64,000 nucleotides of DNA from Pantoea piersonii (GTDB taxonomy: Bacteria > Pseudomonadota > Gammaproteobacteria > Enterobacterales > Enterobacteriaceae): assembly GCF_003612015.1 (NCBI RefSeq), contig NZ_RARB01000001.1, forward strand, positions 1-64,000, written 5' to 3'. Below, piece by piece: positions 9,414 to 16,313 of the stretch. The notes below the pieces were generated by a model. The model was not told where the DNA came from. It did no database searches and was given only the letters and a program-made list of their open reading frames with translations. Positions within the stretch are counted from its first letter, which is position 1. Each line of letters opens with the position of its first letter. Made by a program: the position numbers and the translations under genes.

Positions 9414-9427
9414 GCAGGATCCAGGCC
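9414..9427 (-). promoter_or_regulatory. Possible sigma-54 promoter of hpxC (imperfect)
   Basis: On the minus strand the sequence TGGCCT-ggatc-CTGCAA has GG and GC exactly 10 bases apart, as a -24/-12 promoter needs. It departs from the TGGCAC-N5-TTGCA consensus at two or three positions. It lies about 55 bases upstream of the permease start. It is weaker than the candidates at 18988 and 17939. Confidence 0.4.
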
Positions 9428-9439
9428 ACAATTGAAATC

Positions 9440-9470
9440 TTGTATACAAAAAAATCTCTTCGCGTATACG
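9440..9470. promoter_or_regulatory. Candidate GntR (HpxS) operator pair
   Basis: A perfect palindrome TTGTATACAA (9440-9449) and a second CGTATACG (9463-9470) share the core GTATAC, with centres 22 bases (about two helical turns) apart. They lie between the divergent permease and GntR genes. GntR proteins of the FadR group commonly bind short palindromes of this type, so binding by the adjacent regulator is the simplest reading. Confidence 0.6.
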
Positions 9471-9503
9471 ATAAGCGCACGCAGCCTTTCAAGGGAGCCG
9501 GAT

Positions 9504-10226
9504 ATGAAAAGTGAAAGAGGCCAGACGCTGGCCGTCGATCGCGGGGATAAAGACGAATCTATCTTTCAGGCGTTGATGAACGCCATTGTGGAGCATCAGC
9601 TGCCGCCAGGCAGCAAACTGCCGGAGGAGGCGCTGGCAGAGGTATTCGGCGTCAGCCGCACCGGCATTCGTAAGGTGCTGCAGCGCCTCGCCGCAGTGCA
9701 GATGGTGACGCTATTGCCCAGGCGCGGTGCACAGGTGGCCACGCCCGGCGTTGACGAAGCGCGCGATATCTTCCGCACTCGCGCGCTGATCGAATGCGGC
9801 AATCTGCCCGCGGTGCTGGCGCATCTGCAACCGCCGCATCTGGCGGGACTAACGCAGCGCATCGCGCAGGAGCAGCAGGCGCATGAGGCTCGCGACGGCG
9901 CGGCGGCTATCCGCCTCTCGGCCGCCTTTCATATTGAACTGCAGGCTATTGCGGGCAACCAGGTGCTGACCGAACTGGTGACGCGCCTGACGCAGCGCTC
10001 TTCGCTGGTGATTGCCGCCTGGGGCGCGCCCTGGCAACAGGGCTGCCGTTGTGACGATCACGATCGCCTGATCGCCCATCTGCGCGCTGGCAATCTTGCC
10101 GCGCTGACCGAGGCGCTGCAGCAGCACTTCGATCATATCGTCTCCAGCCTGCATTTTGAGCGCAGCGGCGAGACGCTGCCCGATTTCTCACGGTTATTTG
10201 CCGGTCATAAAGAGGTGACATCATGA
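9504..10226 (+). CDS. hpxS: GntR-family transcriptional regulator of allantoin genes
   Basis: A 240-aa regulator with an N-terminal winged helix-turn-helix (about residues 20-85; LPEEALAEVFGVSRTGIRKVLQRLAA) and a C-terminal FCD-type ligand domain (RDIFRTRALIECG...FHIELQAIAGNQVL). I chose the ATG at 9504 because gggag precedes it at proper spacing; an in-frame ATG at 9432 would run through the operator region. The stop overlaps the racemase ATG (ATGA). In Klebsiella the equivalent HpxS is described as the repressor of the racemase/allantoinase operon. Confidence 0.85.
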   Translation: MKSERGQTLAVDRGDKDESIFQALMNAIVEHQLPPGSKLPEEALAEVFGVSRTGIRKVLQRLAAVQMVTLLPRRGAQVATPGVDEARDIFRTRALIECGNLPAVLAHLQPPHLAGLTQRIAQEQQAHEARDGAAAIRLSAAFHIELQAIAGNQVLTELVTRLTQRSSLVIAAWGAPWQQGCRCDDHDRLIAHLRAGNLAALTEALQQHFDHIVSSLHFERSGETLPDFSRLFAGHKEVTS

Positions 10227-10954
10227 GCCTGATCCAGGTGATCAATCCTAATACCAGCCTCGCGATGACGGAAACTATCGGCGCGGCGGCGCGCGCGGTG
10301 GCAGCGCCAGGCACTGAAATTATCGCGGTCTCGCCGTCGCAGGGCGTGCCCTCGATTGAAGGCCATTTCGACGAAGCTATCGCGGCGATCGGCGTGCTGG
10401 AGCAGGTAAAGCGCGGCAAAGCGCAGGGCGTCAGCGGCCATGTTATCGCCTGCTTTGGCGATCCCGGCCTGCTGGCGGCGCGCGAGCTGGCCAGCGGGCC
10501 GGTAATCGGCATCGCCGAGGCGGCAATGCACACCGCGACGCTGGTAGCGACGCGCTTTTCCATTGTCACCACGCTGCCGCGTACGCTGACGATTGCGCGC
10601 CATTTGCTGCAGCAGTACGGCTTCACCCATCACTGCGCCGCGCTGCACGCGATCGATCTGCCGGTGCTGGCGCTGGAGGATGGTTCGGGCATTGCGCAGG
10701 AAAAGGTGCGCCAGCGCTGCCTTCAGGCGAAGCAGCAGGATGGCTGCGGCGCGATTGTTCTGGGCTGCGGTGGCATGGCGACGCTGGCGCGCGACCTGAC
10801 GCAGGAGCTGGGTATGCCGGTTATCGACGGCGTCAGCGCGGCGGTGAAAATGGTTGAGGCGCTGGTGGCGCTTGGCTTTGGCACCAGCAAGCATGGCGAT
10901 CTCGACTGGCCGATAGCTAAACCTCTCTCTGGCGCGTTTCAGCATCTAAACTAA
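10223..10954 (+). CDS. hpxA: Allantoin racemase (Asp/Glu/hydantoin racemase family)
   Basis: A 243-aa cofactor-free racemase that interconverts R- and S-allantoin so that a stereospecific allantoinase can use both. The two catalytic cysteines expected in the family are visible as C77 (IACFGDPG) and C182 (VLGCGGMA). The N-terminal INPNTS motif binds the substrate. It is translationally coupled to the GntR gene (4-base overlap) and followed by allantoinase, which fixes its role better than sequence alone. Confidence 0.88.
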   Translation: MSLIQVINPNTSLAMTETIGAAARAVAAPGTEIIAVSPSQGVPSIEGHFDEAIAAIGVLEQVKRGKAQGVSGHVIACFGDPGLLAARELASGPVIGIAEAAMHTATLVATRFSIVTTLPRTLTIARHLLQQYGFTHHCAALHAIDLPVLALEDGSGIAQEKVRQRCLQAKQQDGCGAIVLGCGGMATLARDLTQELGMPVIDGVSAAVKMVEALVALGFGTSKHGDLDWPIAKPLSGAFQHLN

Positions 10955-10988
10955 CGTGACCTTGCCGCAATTACACAGGAACTGATGA

Positions 10989-11945
10989 ATGGATAGTTCA
11001 GCCAAAAAAGAGTACAGCTTTAACAAAAACTATCCGCGCGATCTGATCGGCTACGGTGCCACGCCGCCGCATGCCGCCTGGCCGAACAAGGCGCGCGTGG
11101 CGGTACAGTTCGTGCTCAACTATGAAGAGGGCGCAGAGAACAACGTGCTGCACGGCGATGCCGGATCCGAGCAGTTTCTCTCCGACATTATTGGCGCGGC
11201 CAGCTATCCCGACCGCCATATGTCGATGGATTCGCTCTACGAATATGGTTCGCGCGCCGGCTTCTGGCGTATCCACCGCGAATTCCAGAAGCGCGGTTTG
11301 CCGCTGACGGTGTTCGGCGTTGCGATGGCGCTGGCGCGTCATCCAGAGATCGTCGACGCGATCAAACAGGCCGACTATGACGTGGTAAGCCATGGCTGGC
11401 GCTGGATCCACTACCAGGCGATGGACGCCAAAACCGAGCGTCAGCATATGCAGCAGGCGGTAGACGTGCTTACTGACCTGTTCGGTAAAGCGCCGACCGG
11501 CTGGTACACCGGGCGTGACAGCCCCAACACGCGGCGGCTGGTGGTCGAGCAGGGCGGCTTTAGCTACGACAGCGACTATTACGGCGACGATCTGCCGTTT
11601 TGGACGCAGGTCACCTGTCAGGACGGCACTGTGAAGCCGCATCTGATTATCCCCTACACGCTGGAGTGCAACGATATGCGCTTCGCCACGCCGCAGGGCT
11701 TCAATACCGCCGAGCAGTTCTTTACCTACCTGCGCGACACCTTTGACGTTTTGTATGAAGAGGGCGAAACCCAGCCGAAGATGATGTCGGTCGGCATGCA
11801 CTGTCGTCTGCTGGGGCGGCCAGGGAAATTCAAAGCGCTGCAAAACTTCCTCGACCATATCCAGCAGTACAGCGACGTCTGGATCTGTACGCGCCAGCAG
11901 ATCGCCGATCACTGGGCCGCGACCCATCCGGCGCCGCAGCCCTGA
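10989..11945 (+). CDS. hpxB: Allantoinase, PuuE (polysaccharide-deacetylase fold) type
   Basis: A 318-aa enzyme opening the hydantoin ring of allantoin to allantoate. It belongs to the NodB/polysaccharide deacetylase superfamily, not the classical metal amidohydrolase family of AllB. Conserved segments are RDLIGYGATPPHAAWP near the N-terminus, EYGSRAGFWRIHREF, the VVSHGWRWIHYQ motif and a C-terminal SVGMHCRLLGRPGKF. The start at 10989 follows aggaactg; an overlapping ATG at 10985 is in another frame and meets a stop at once. Confidence 0.9.
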   Translation: MDSSAKKEYSFNKNYPRDLIGYGATPPHAAWPNKARVAVQFVLNYEEGAENNVLHGDAGSEQFLSDIIGAASYPDRHMSMDSLYEYGSRAGFWRIHREFQKRGLPLTVFGVAMALARHPEIVDAIKQADYDVVSHGWRWIHYQAMDAKTERQHMQQAVDVLTDLFGKAPTGWYTGRDSPNTRRLVVEQGGFSYDSDYYGDDLPFWTQVTCQDGTVKPHLIIPYTLECNDMRFATPQGFNTAEQFFTYLRDTFDVLYEEGETQPKMMSVGMHCRLLGRPGKFKALQNFLDHIQQYSDVWICTRQQIADHWAATHPAPQP

Positions 11946-11952
11946 AAAAATA

Positions 11953-11980
11953 AGGCGCGGCTGCTCAGACAGCCGCGCCT
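11953..11980. terminator. Strong hairpin after hpxB
   Basis: An 11-bp GC-rich stem (aggcgcggctg/cagccgcgcct) with a 6-base loop, 8 bases past the stop. There is no T run on the plus strand, while the minus strand has one (ttatttttt). It probably ends or protects the hpxSAB transcript. Confidence 0.55.
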
Positions 11981-12258
11981 GCCTGCTGCCGTTAAAAAAC
12001 TGTAACTGGCTATTTAGCAGGAAATTTAATGCTTCCCCTCAACCGTTAGCCTTTTGTGCGCGTCATAAAACGCCTTATTCCGCGTTTCATTAACGTTTCC
12101 TAAATGAAATAAAAATATTTGCGCAACAAAATTAATTAACAACGGTTAGGTTCCGCGCCGCTCAGCGGAATGTTACATATTGCCTGCCGCCTGGTTTTCG
12201 CTTTGCGTTTATAGATATTCCGCTGAGATTTTTCATAACGGAATAAGGAATTGTTTTG
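11981..12258 (+). promoter_or_regulatory. Long AT-rich leader upstream of the oxalate decarboxylase gene
   Basis: With the hairpin before it, this makes a 313-base stretch without a gene. It is visibly more AT-rich than its neighbours (for example 12060-12140). It contains an 11-bp perfect inverted repeat, CTCAGCGGAAT (12161-12171) and ATTCCGCTGAG (12217-12227), separated by 45 bases and ending about 30 bases before the start codon. This could be an operator pair or a folded 5' leader. An aagga ribosome-binding site is at 12245-12249. Confidence 0.5.
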
Positions 12259-13470
12259 ATGAGCAAACTTTCCAGAAGGAACTTTATGGCGTTCGCCGCA
12301 GGCGGAACGGTGGCGCTGGCGGCAGGACAGGTGCACGCCCACGATAGCATCGCCTCCTGGCCCGCCGGCACGCCGCGCGATCCCGGCCCGCACGATCCAG
12401 CGAGAGAAGCGCAAAATCCCGATATCGTCGACCCGCCCGCCACCGACAGCGGTACGCTGCCCAACCTGCGCTTCTCTTTTAGCGACGCGCACGTTCGCAA
12501 AGGCAGCGGCGGATGGACGCGACAGGTGACGCAGCGCGAGCTGGGTATCTCCACCACCATCGCGGGCGTCGATATGCGGCTTAACGCAGGCGGCATCCGC
12601 GAACTGCACTGGCATAAAGAGGGCGAGTGGGCTTATATGACCTTCGGCCAGGCGCGGGTTACCGCTTTTGATACTGAAGGCGGCTGGTTTGTCGATGATA
12701 TCGGCGTCGGCGATCTCTGGTATTTTCCGCCGGGCATACCCCATTCGATTCAGGGACTGGGACCAGACGGCTGCGAATTTCTGCTGGCTTTTGACGATGG
12801 CAGCTTTGATGAGGACAGCACCTTTCTGTTATCGGACTGGTTCAAACATATTCCGCCCGATATCCTGGCGAAAAACTTCAGCGTGCCGGTCTCAACCTTT
12901 GCAAAGCTACCTTCGCCGGATGACGAATATATCTTTGCTGGCAAGGTGCCGGGCAGCCTGGCCTCGGACGCGATTCAGGGCGCGCCGAAATCCAAAAAAG
13001 TCTTCACGCATCATATGCTGGCGCAGAAGCCGATAACCGCCCCGGGCGGCACGGTGAGAATTACCGACTCCTCTAACTTTCCGGTATCAAAAACCATTGC
13101 GGCCGCGCTGGTGGAGATTGCGCCGGGCGGTATGCGCGAACTGCACTGGCATCCCAATAACGATGAGTGGCAATACTATCTGGAGGGAGAGGGGCGCATG
13201 GGCGTTTTCGCCTCATCCGGTCAGGCGAGAACCTTCGACTACCGGGCGGGCGACGTCGGTTACGTGCCTTTCGCCATGGGCCACTATATTGAGAATACCG
13301 GCAAAGGGCCGCTGCGGTTTCTGGAGCTGTTCAAGAGCGACTACTATGCCGATATTTCGCTTAACCAGTGGCTCGCCAGCACGCCGCGCGAGCTGGTGGC
13401 GCAGCACCTGCAGCTTGATGACGCGTTTTTGTCAGCGCTCTCGCTGCAAAAGAATCCGGTAATCAAATAA
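12259..13470 (+). CDS. oxdC: Bicupin oxalate decarboxylase, Tat-exported
   Basis: A 403-aa bicupin of the OxdC family (oxalate to formate + CO2, Mn-dependent). The N-terminus carries a twin-arginine signal (SRRNFM at 5-10, hydrophobic run, then QVHAHD), so the enzyme should be exported folded. Both metal sites are complete: H117, H119, E123, H162 and H296, H298, E303, H342, with the spacings of Bacillus OxdC. The active-site lid reads DEDST (184-188) where OxdC has SENST; the key lid Glu is kept (E185), which favours decarboxylase over oxidase. A TTG directly precedes the chosen ATG. It stands alone in an allantoin cluster whose end product is oxalate. Confidence 0.88.
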   Translation: MSKLSRRNFMAFAAGGTVALAAGQVHAHDSIASWPAGTPRDPGPHDPAREAQNPDIVDPPATDSGTLPNLRFSFSDAHVRKGSGGWTRQVTQRELGISTTIAGVDMRLNAGGIRELHWHKEGEWAYMTFGQARVTAFDTEGGWFVDDIGVGDLWYFPPGIPHSIQGLGPDGCEFLLAFDDGSFDEDSTFLLSDWFKHIPPDILAKNFSVPVSTFAKLPSPDDEYIFAGKVPGSLASDAIQGAPKSKKVFTHHMLAQKPITAPGGTVRITDSSNFPVSKTIAAALVEIAPGGMRELHWHPNNDEWQYYLEGEGRMGVFASSGQARTFDYRAGDVGYVPFAMGHYIENTGKGPLRFLELFKSDYYADISLNQWLASTPRELVAQHLQLDDAFLSALSLQKNPVIK

Positions 13471-13474
13471 CCGC

Positions 13475-13499
13475 CAGGGCTGGTGCTACGCCAGCCCTG
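13475..13499 (+). terminator. Hairpin after oxdC
   Basis: A 9-bp stem (cagggctgg/ccagccctg) with a 7-base loop directly after the stop codon. There is no clear T run, so it may be a weak terminator or a 3'-end stabiliser. Confidence 0.45.
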
Positions 13500-13610
13500 C
13501 GTAGTTGTCTGAATCCTGAAGTACCTGCAAAACCCGTGGTTGTTACGGTTAAAGCAATCAGCGACAATGGCCGTTTCCATAATTTTTTCTGATGAGTGAG
13601 CGTCGTGAAC

Positions 13611-14339
13611 ATGACTGAACCGCGTCAGGCGAAGTGGAGAGGCACGTTGCGCACTTTTCTTGCCCGCTTCTGGCCGCATCCGCTGCCGGTGGCAAAAAAA
13701 CAAATTGTTATCGCCAGTATCGGCGCCGGCCTTGGCCTGACCATCACCAGCCTGATCAGCCACTGGCTACTGGGACAGGTCAATTTATGGTTTGTCGCGC
13801 CGATGGGGGCTTCCGCCGTGCTGCTGTTCGGCATCCCCAACAGCCCGCTGGCGCAGCCCTGGTCCATTGTCGGCGGCAATATGGTGGCGGGTGCGATTGG
13901 CGTGACCGCCGCCATAACTATTCCTTATGCTCCGCTGGCCTGCGGCATCGCCGCCTGCCTGGCCATTGCGGTGATGTTTCAGCTGCGCTGCCTGCATCCG
14001 CCCAGCGGTGCGGTGGCGCTGACCGCCATTCTCGGCGGCGGCAACGTACATCAGCTGGGCTACCACTATATTCTGACGCCCGTGCTGCTTAACTCCCTCT
14101 GTCTGGCGCTGCTGGCGATTATCTTCAACAACCTGGCGGGCCGTCGCTATCCGCATCCGCTGGCCTCAACCGAGGCGAAGCCCGAACCGGTCGCAATCGA
14201 TGTACCGATTACGCGTGACGATCTGCACCAGGCGCTGGAAAGCGGCCAGCTGCTGGATATTGATGAAGACGATCTCCAGCAGCTGTTGCAGCGCGCCGAG
14301 GCGATTGCGGTTCAGCGGCAGGCGCAGCGCGCCCGTTAA
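13611..14339 (+). CDS. HPP-family integral membrane protein
   Basis: A 242-aa protein with about four or five hydrophobic helices and the family signature CLHPPSGAVALTAI (the HPP motif) near residue 125. A charged C-terminal tail of about 60 residues includes ITRDDLHQALESGQLLDIDEDDLQQLL. Molecular function in bacteria is not established; a plant homologue has been linked to nitrite transport. I chose the ATG at 13611; GTG codons at 13596 and 13605 are alternatives. It follows oxdC by 140 bases, so it may belong to oxalate/formate handling, but that is only positional. Confidence 0.8.
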   Translation: MTEPRQAKWRGTLRTFLARFWPHPLPVAKKQIVIASIGAGLGLTITSLISHWLLGQVNLWFVAPMGASAVLLFGIPNSPLAQPWSIVGGNMVAGAIGVTAAITIPYAPLACGIAACLAIAVMFQLRCLHPPSGAVALTAILGGGNVHQLGYHYILTPVLLNSLCLALLAIIFNNLAGRRYPHPLASTEAKPEPVAIDVPITRDDLHQALESGQLLDIDEDDLQQLLQRAEAIAVQRQAQRAR

Positions 14340-14341
14340 TC

Positions 14342-14731
14342 TCAGCTTTCGCTCATCAAACTGACCTGTGCGGCGACGATACGCCAGCCGTCCGGCAGCC
14401 GGACCCAGCTCTGCTGCTGGCGGCCAGTTTTAGTTGTGCCTTCGCGCGTGAACTCGGTGCTGCAAACCGCATACTCTTCACCGAAGGTGGTAATGACGCT
14501 GTTACGCAGGGTGCGCGCCAGTCCGGCGGCGGGACGCTGGGCGCGAAAGGCCCGGATCTGCTCGATGCCGTAGAGGTTCTCGCCCGCGCCGAGCCGTACG
14601 GTACGCTCATCGTGCCAGAAGAGGGCGTCCAGCGTATCGATATCATTGCTCACCAGCGCCTGCTCGTAGCGGTGAAAAGCGGCCGTTACCTCCGCCACGA
14701 CGTGCGGCAAATTAATCTCTTCAGTTCTCAT
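14342..14731 (-). CDS. hpxZ: HpxZ/AtzH-like protein (DUF3225, SnoaL-like fold)
   Basis: A 129-aa NTF2/SnoaL-like protein (VVAEVTAAFHRYEQALVSNDIDTLDALFW, then GRQQQSWVRLPDGWRIVAAQVS). In Klebsiella hpxZ is the last gene of hpxWXYZ, and the AtzH homologue accompanies amidases of the AtzE type. Its own activity in purine breakdown is unproven. The start at 14731 (MRTEEINLP) overlaps the end of the amidase gene by 11 bases; a longer reading would run deep into that gene. Confidence 0.82.
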   Translation of the reverse strand: MRTEEINLPHVVAEVTAAFHRYEQALVSNDIDTLDALFWHDERTVRLGAGENLYGIEQIRAFRAQRPAAGLARTLRNSVITTFGEEYAVCSTEFTREGTTKTGRQQQSWVRLPDGWRIVAAQVSLMSES

Positions 14732-16118
14732 TTCGTTTATCCAGACAGGCTGGCGCCAGGGTAATGCCCTGCTGCTCAAGCGCAAAGGTGACGCGCAGCG
14801 CGGCGGTTTCATTAAAGGGGGCCGCAATCAGCTGTAGTCCGATCGGCAGGCCGCTTTTCGTCGCCAGCGGCACGCTGCACACCGGCAACCCCAGGAAGGA
14901 GATCGGCTGCGTCAGCATGCCCATGCTGGCGCGCGCGGGCAGATCGACGCCGTTAATGCGAATGCTTTCCTGACCGATCGGCGGCGCGACGCAGGGCGTG
15001 GCGGGCGCGATCAGCACATCGAAGCGCTCGAACAGCGGCAGAACCTGCTGCTGGAAATGGCGGCGGAAGCGCTGCGCCTGCACATACCAGGCGGCGGGCA
15101 ACATCGCGCCCGCCAGCAGCCGCTCGCGCGAAGCGGGTTCGAAACGCTCCGGCGAGGCGCGCAGCGCGGGCAGATAGAGATTGCCGCCTTCGCAGGCGGT
15201 CAGGATAAAGGCCGCGGAACGCGCCAGCTCCGCTTCCGGCAGCGTCACCTCATCGCTGATATCCAGCGCCTGAGCGGCCCGCGCCAGCGCGTCGCGCGCG
15301 TCGTCGTCGCACCAGGCAGAGAAAAAGCCGCCCAGCAGCGCGCAGCGCTGACCGCGCACTTCCAGTCCGACCAGCGTCGGATCGGCAGGCCGGTCCGCCT
15401 GGAAGGCGTCATCGGCGTCGCGGCCCTGCAATATGTCATACACCAGCGCCAGATCTTCGACGCGGCGTGCGAAGGGGCCGATATGATCAAGGCTGCCGAC
15501 AAACGGATGACTGCCGCTGCGCGACAGGCGGCCAAAGGTCGGCTTCAGGCCGAAGATGCCGCACAGTGACGCAGGCACGCGAATTGACCCGTTGGTGTCA
15601 GTGCCGAGGGAGAAGTGCGCCAGCCCGGCCGCCACCGCCGCAGCGGAGCCGCCCGACGATCCACCCGCCACGCGCGTCAGGTCATGGGGATTGCGCGTCG
15701 CGCCGAAGTGGGTGTTCTCAGTGGTAAACCCATAGGCGTAGGCATCCATATTCAGCATGCCGGAGAGCAACGCCCCGGCGCGGCTGAGACGCCTGATCGC
15801 CCAGGCGTCCTGCGTCGCCGCAGGACGATCCTGAAACAAGGCGGCGCCCGCCAGCGTGGTATGTCCCGCCACGTCGAACAGATTCTTCACCGCATAAGGA
15901 ATGCCCGCCAGCGGCGGCAGGTTCTCGCCGCGCCGCCGCTGCGCATCGATCGCGTCAGCCTCGCGCAGCATGCGTTCGGCCGTAACGTCGGTCCAGGCGT
16001 TAATTGCCCGGTGGCGCTCAATGCCTTGCAGCGTCTGCTGCGCCACCTCGCGCGCGCTGAGATCGCCGCGCTGGATCGCCTGCTGCAGCGCCTGGAGAGA
16101 AAATTCGCTGAGGTTCAT
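14721..16118 (-). CDS. hpxY: AtzE-type amidase (HpxY)
   Basis: A 465-aa amidase-signature enzyme. The Ser-cisSer-Lys triad is visible: K78 (YAVKNLFD), S154 in GGSSGGS and nucleophile S178 in TNGSIRVPAS, with the usual 24-residue serine spacing. The closest group is AtzE/HpxY, which works with a small AtzG-like subunit. In purine catabolism it is thought to act around the oxalurate/oxamate steps, but the exact substrate is unsettled. It overlaps hpxX by ATGA and hpxZ by 11 bases, so the complex is probably made stoichiometrically. Confidence 0.85.
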   Translation of the reverse strand: MNLSEFSLQALQQAIQRGDLSAREVAQQTLQGIERHRAINAWTDVTAERMLREADAIDAQRRRGENLPPLAGIPYAVKNLFDVAGHTTLAGAALFQDRPAATQDAWAIRRLSRAGALLSGMLNMDAYAYGFTTENTHFGATRNPHDLTRVAGGSSGGSAAAVAAGLAHFSLGTDTNGSIRVPASLCGIFGLKPTFGRLSRSGSHPFVGSLDHIGPFARRVEDLALVYDILQGRDADDAFQADRPADPTLVGLEVRGQRCALLGGFFSAWCDDDARDALARAAQALDISDEVTLPEAELARSAAFILTACEGGNLYLPALRASPERFEPASRERLLAGAMLPAAWYVQAQRFRRHFQQQVLPLFERFDVLIAPATPCVAPPIGQESIRINGVDLPARASMGMLTQPISFLGLPVCSVPLATKSGLPIGLQLIAAPFNETAALRVTFALEQQGITLAPACLDKRNEN

Positions 16119-16300
16119 GGATGAAATACTCCCGCCACTTCCAGCCTCTCATCGAGAGGAAACGCCATCAGCGGCGCTGCCAGCGCGGCGATGCGTTCCA
16201 GCTGAATAACCAGCTCGGCGCGGCGCACGTCGTCCAGCTCCAGCGCCAGCAATTGCTCCATCTGCGCCAGATAGCGCGCCCAGTCTGTTGTCTGATTCAT
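16115..16300 (-). CDS. hpxX: AtzG-like small amidase subunit (HpxX, DUF4089)
   Basis: A 61-aa helical protein, MNQTTDWARYLAQMEQLLAL onward, with the family-type ending LAAPLMAFPLDERLEVAGVFHP. AtzG is the GatC-like partner that stabilises the AtzE amidase, and the same role is likely here. The reading frame is open further upstream into hpxW, but the ATG at 16300 gives the family length. The gene lies 13 bases after hpxW and overlaps hpxY by 4 bases. Confidence 0.85.
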   Translation of the reverse strand: MNQTTDWARYLAQMEQLLALELDDVRRAELVIQLERIAALAAPLMAFPLDERLEVAGVFHP

Positions 16301-16313
16301 TGTGTTTCTCCTG

